Of a stretch of DNA of 64,000 nt, positions 63,232-64,000 are shown piece by piece; within the stretch, counting starts at the first letter, position 1, and each line of letters starts with the position of its first letter. The stretch spans positions 1-64,000 of the forward strand of contig NZ_BMEY01000018.1 of NCBI RefSeq assembly GCF_014637405.1. Direction: 5' to 3'. The position numbers were made by a program, and so were the translations under genes. The notes under the pieces were generated by a model. That model worked only from the letters and a program-made list of their open reading frames with translations, was not told where the DNA came from and did not search any database. Source of the stretch: Ornithinibacillus halotolerans (lineage in GTDB: Bacteria; Bacillota; Bacilli; Bacillales; Amphibacillaceae).

Positions 63232-63305
63232 GCGGGTGTAGTTTAATGGTAAAACTCCAGCCTTCCAAGCTGATGTCGTGGGTTCGATTCCCATCACCCG
63301 CTCCA
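63232..63305 (+). tRNA. tRNA-Gly (anticodon TCC), CCA encoded
   Basis: GCGGGTG and CACCCGC form the acceptor stem, followed by discriminator T and encoded CCA. The D arm (GTTTAATGGTAAAAC), the anticodon loop CTTCCAA with TCC, and the T arm GTGGGTTCGATTCCCAT are all regular. Confidence 0.95.
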
Positions 63306-63316
63306 TACATATGTCC

Positions 63317-63359
63317 TAACGCAGTATTTCGTAATTACTTACGAAGTGTTGCGTTTTTC
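63317..63359 (+). terminator. Terminator after tRNA-Gly
   Basis: AACGCA...TTTCGTAA and TTACGAA...TGCGTT pair and TTTTT follows. Confidence 0.85.
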
Positions 63360-63452
63360 CATTTCTATAGGGCATTTCACAGTAATTGCTTAACAAAATG
63401 ATCTTCAAATAGTATGTTTAATATAATAATGAGCAAGAAGGGAGGAACTGCA

Positions 63453-64000
63453 ATGGATATTCATCAATTAAAACAAGAAATCATTGAATACAGCAAAGAG
63501 ATAGGGATAGATAAAATTGGCTTCACCACTGCGGATATTTTTACAGAACTAAAAGAACGCCTTATTCGTCACGAAGAATTAGGATTTCAATCCGGCTTCG
63601 AAAAAGGGACTGTTGAAGAACGAACCGAGCCAAGGCGTTTATTACCTGAGGCGCAATCGATCATTTCAATTGCAGTTGCCTACCCTTCGAGAATGAGAAA
63701 AGATGCTCCAAAAAGTACAAAGGAAGAACGAAGAGGATTCTTTTGTCGTGCTTCTTGGGGGATGGATTACCATGATGTCCTTCGTGAACGCTTAAGAAAG
63801 CTTGAAGCATTCATTCATGAGAAAGTGGAGGATGCGGTTACAAAGATTATGGTAGATACTGGTGAACTATCCGATAAAGCGGTGGCTGAGCGAGCTGGAA
63901 TAGGTTTTGTTGGCAAAAATACTATTTTAATAACAGAAGAATATGGCTCATTTGTTTATCTTGGGGAAATGATGACGAACATTCCGTTTGTTCCAGATAA
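63453..64000 (+). CDS. queG: Epoxyqueuosine reductase QueG, N-terminal part
   Basis: The frame is open to the window edge (182 codons). QueG is a cobalamin- and iron-sulfur-dependent enzyme that reduces epoxyqueuosine to queuosine in tRNA. Visible blocks are DKIGFTTADIFTELKERL, RRLLPEAQSIISIAVAYPSR, the loop SWGMDYHDVLRERLRKLEAF, and VDTGELSDKAVAERAGIGFV with GKNTILITEEYGSFVYLGE. GGGAGG precedes the ATG at 63453. The ferredoxin-like cluster motifs lie beyond the window. Confidence 0.92.
   Translation, partial: MDIHQLKQEIIEYSKEIGIDKIGFTTADIFTELKERLIRHEELGFQSGFEKGTVEERTEPRRLLPEAQSIISIAVAYPSRMRKDAPKSTKEERRGFFCRASWGMDYHDVLRERLRKLEAFIHEKVEDAVTKIMVDTGELSDKAVAERAGIGFVGKNTILITEEYGSFVYLGEMMTNIPFVPD

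Overview
The window is about 64 kb of low-GC DNA from a spore-forming member of the Bacillaceae; an Oceanobacillus, Ornithinibacillus or Virgibacillus-like genus is plausible, but I cannot name a species. Supporting signs are strong AGGAGG-type ribosome binding sites, a bacillithiol-dependent FosB, spore genes (sspL, a csgA homologue), xpt-pbuX behind a guanine riboswitch, a SAM-I riboswitch, and many Bacillus-type families (SppA, PdxK, CsaA, CtaG, Maf, Dat, QueG).

Layout. 1-520: end of an IS3-type element inserted in or beside a GC-rich interspersed repeat. 0.5-10.2 kb: accessory stress and resistance genes, namely a DHA2 exporter with a divergent TetR regulator, GNAT acetyltransferases, FosB, SRPBCC and DinB proteins, and an ArsR regulator coupled to an SRPBCC-PDZ fusion. 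10.3-11.1 kb: a deletion scar joining the start of an NDH-2-like oxidoreductase to the end of an ECF41-type sigma factor. 11.1-13.3 kb: the purine-controlled xpt-pbuX operon. 14-19.4 kb: pdxK, csaA, a CBS protein, an NRDE protein, a second DHA2 exporter and an SDR. 20-25 kb: nitroreductase, HAD phosphatase, serA with a class V aminotransferase. 25-31 kb: a giant polytopic membrane protein and a SAM-riboswitch operon (cyclase plus YxjG/YxjH-type methyltransferase). 31-48 kb: mixed housekeeping and accessory genes, including sspL and csgA, sppA-yteJ, an acyl-CoA synthetase, maf, and a PhoD-like gene broken by an amber codon. 48.2-48.7 kb: a probable type I toxin-antitoxin locus. 51-57 kb: a two-component system, CtaG and an ABC-2 exporter. 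57-64 kb: alpha/beta hydrolases, an S9 peptidase, dat, tRNA-Gly and the start of queG.

The most unusual feature is a set of six short-period repeat arrays that fill intergenic gaps (about 13.4-14.1, 19.5-20.2, 32.0-32.6, 39.75-40.0, 49.75-49.9 and 62.85-62.95 kb). Four have a 20-21 bp half-unit with a fixed core and a variable tail, usually alternating between two versions. Two have a period near 51-52 bp made of inverted half-units. The 19.5 kb array read on the minus strand shares its core with the 39.75 kb array read on the plus strand, so at least some arrays belong to one superfamily. They are not CRISPRs and do not look like genes, although one is free of stops in several frames.

Limits: assignments come from reading translated sequence and recalled family motifs; no database search or folding program was run.
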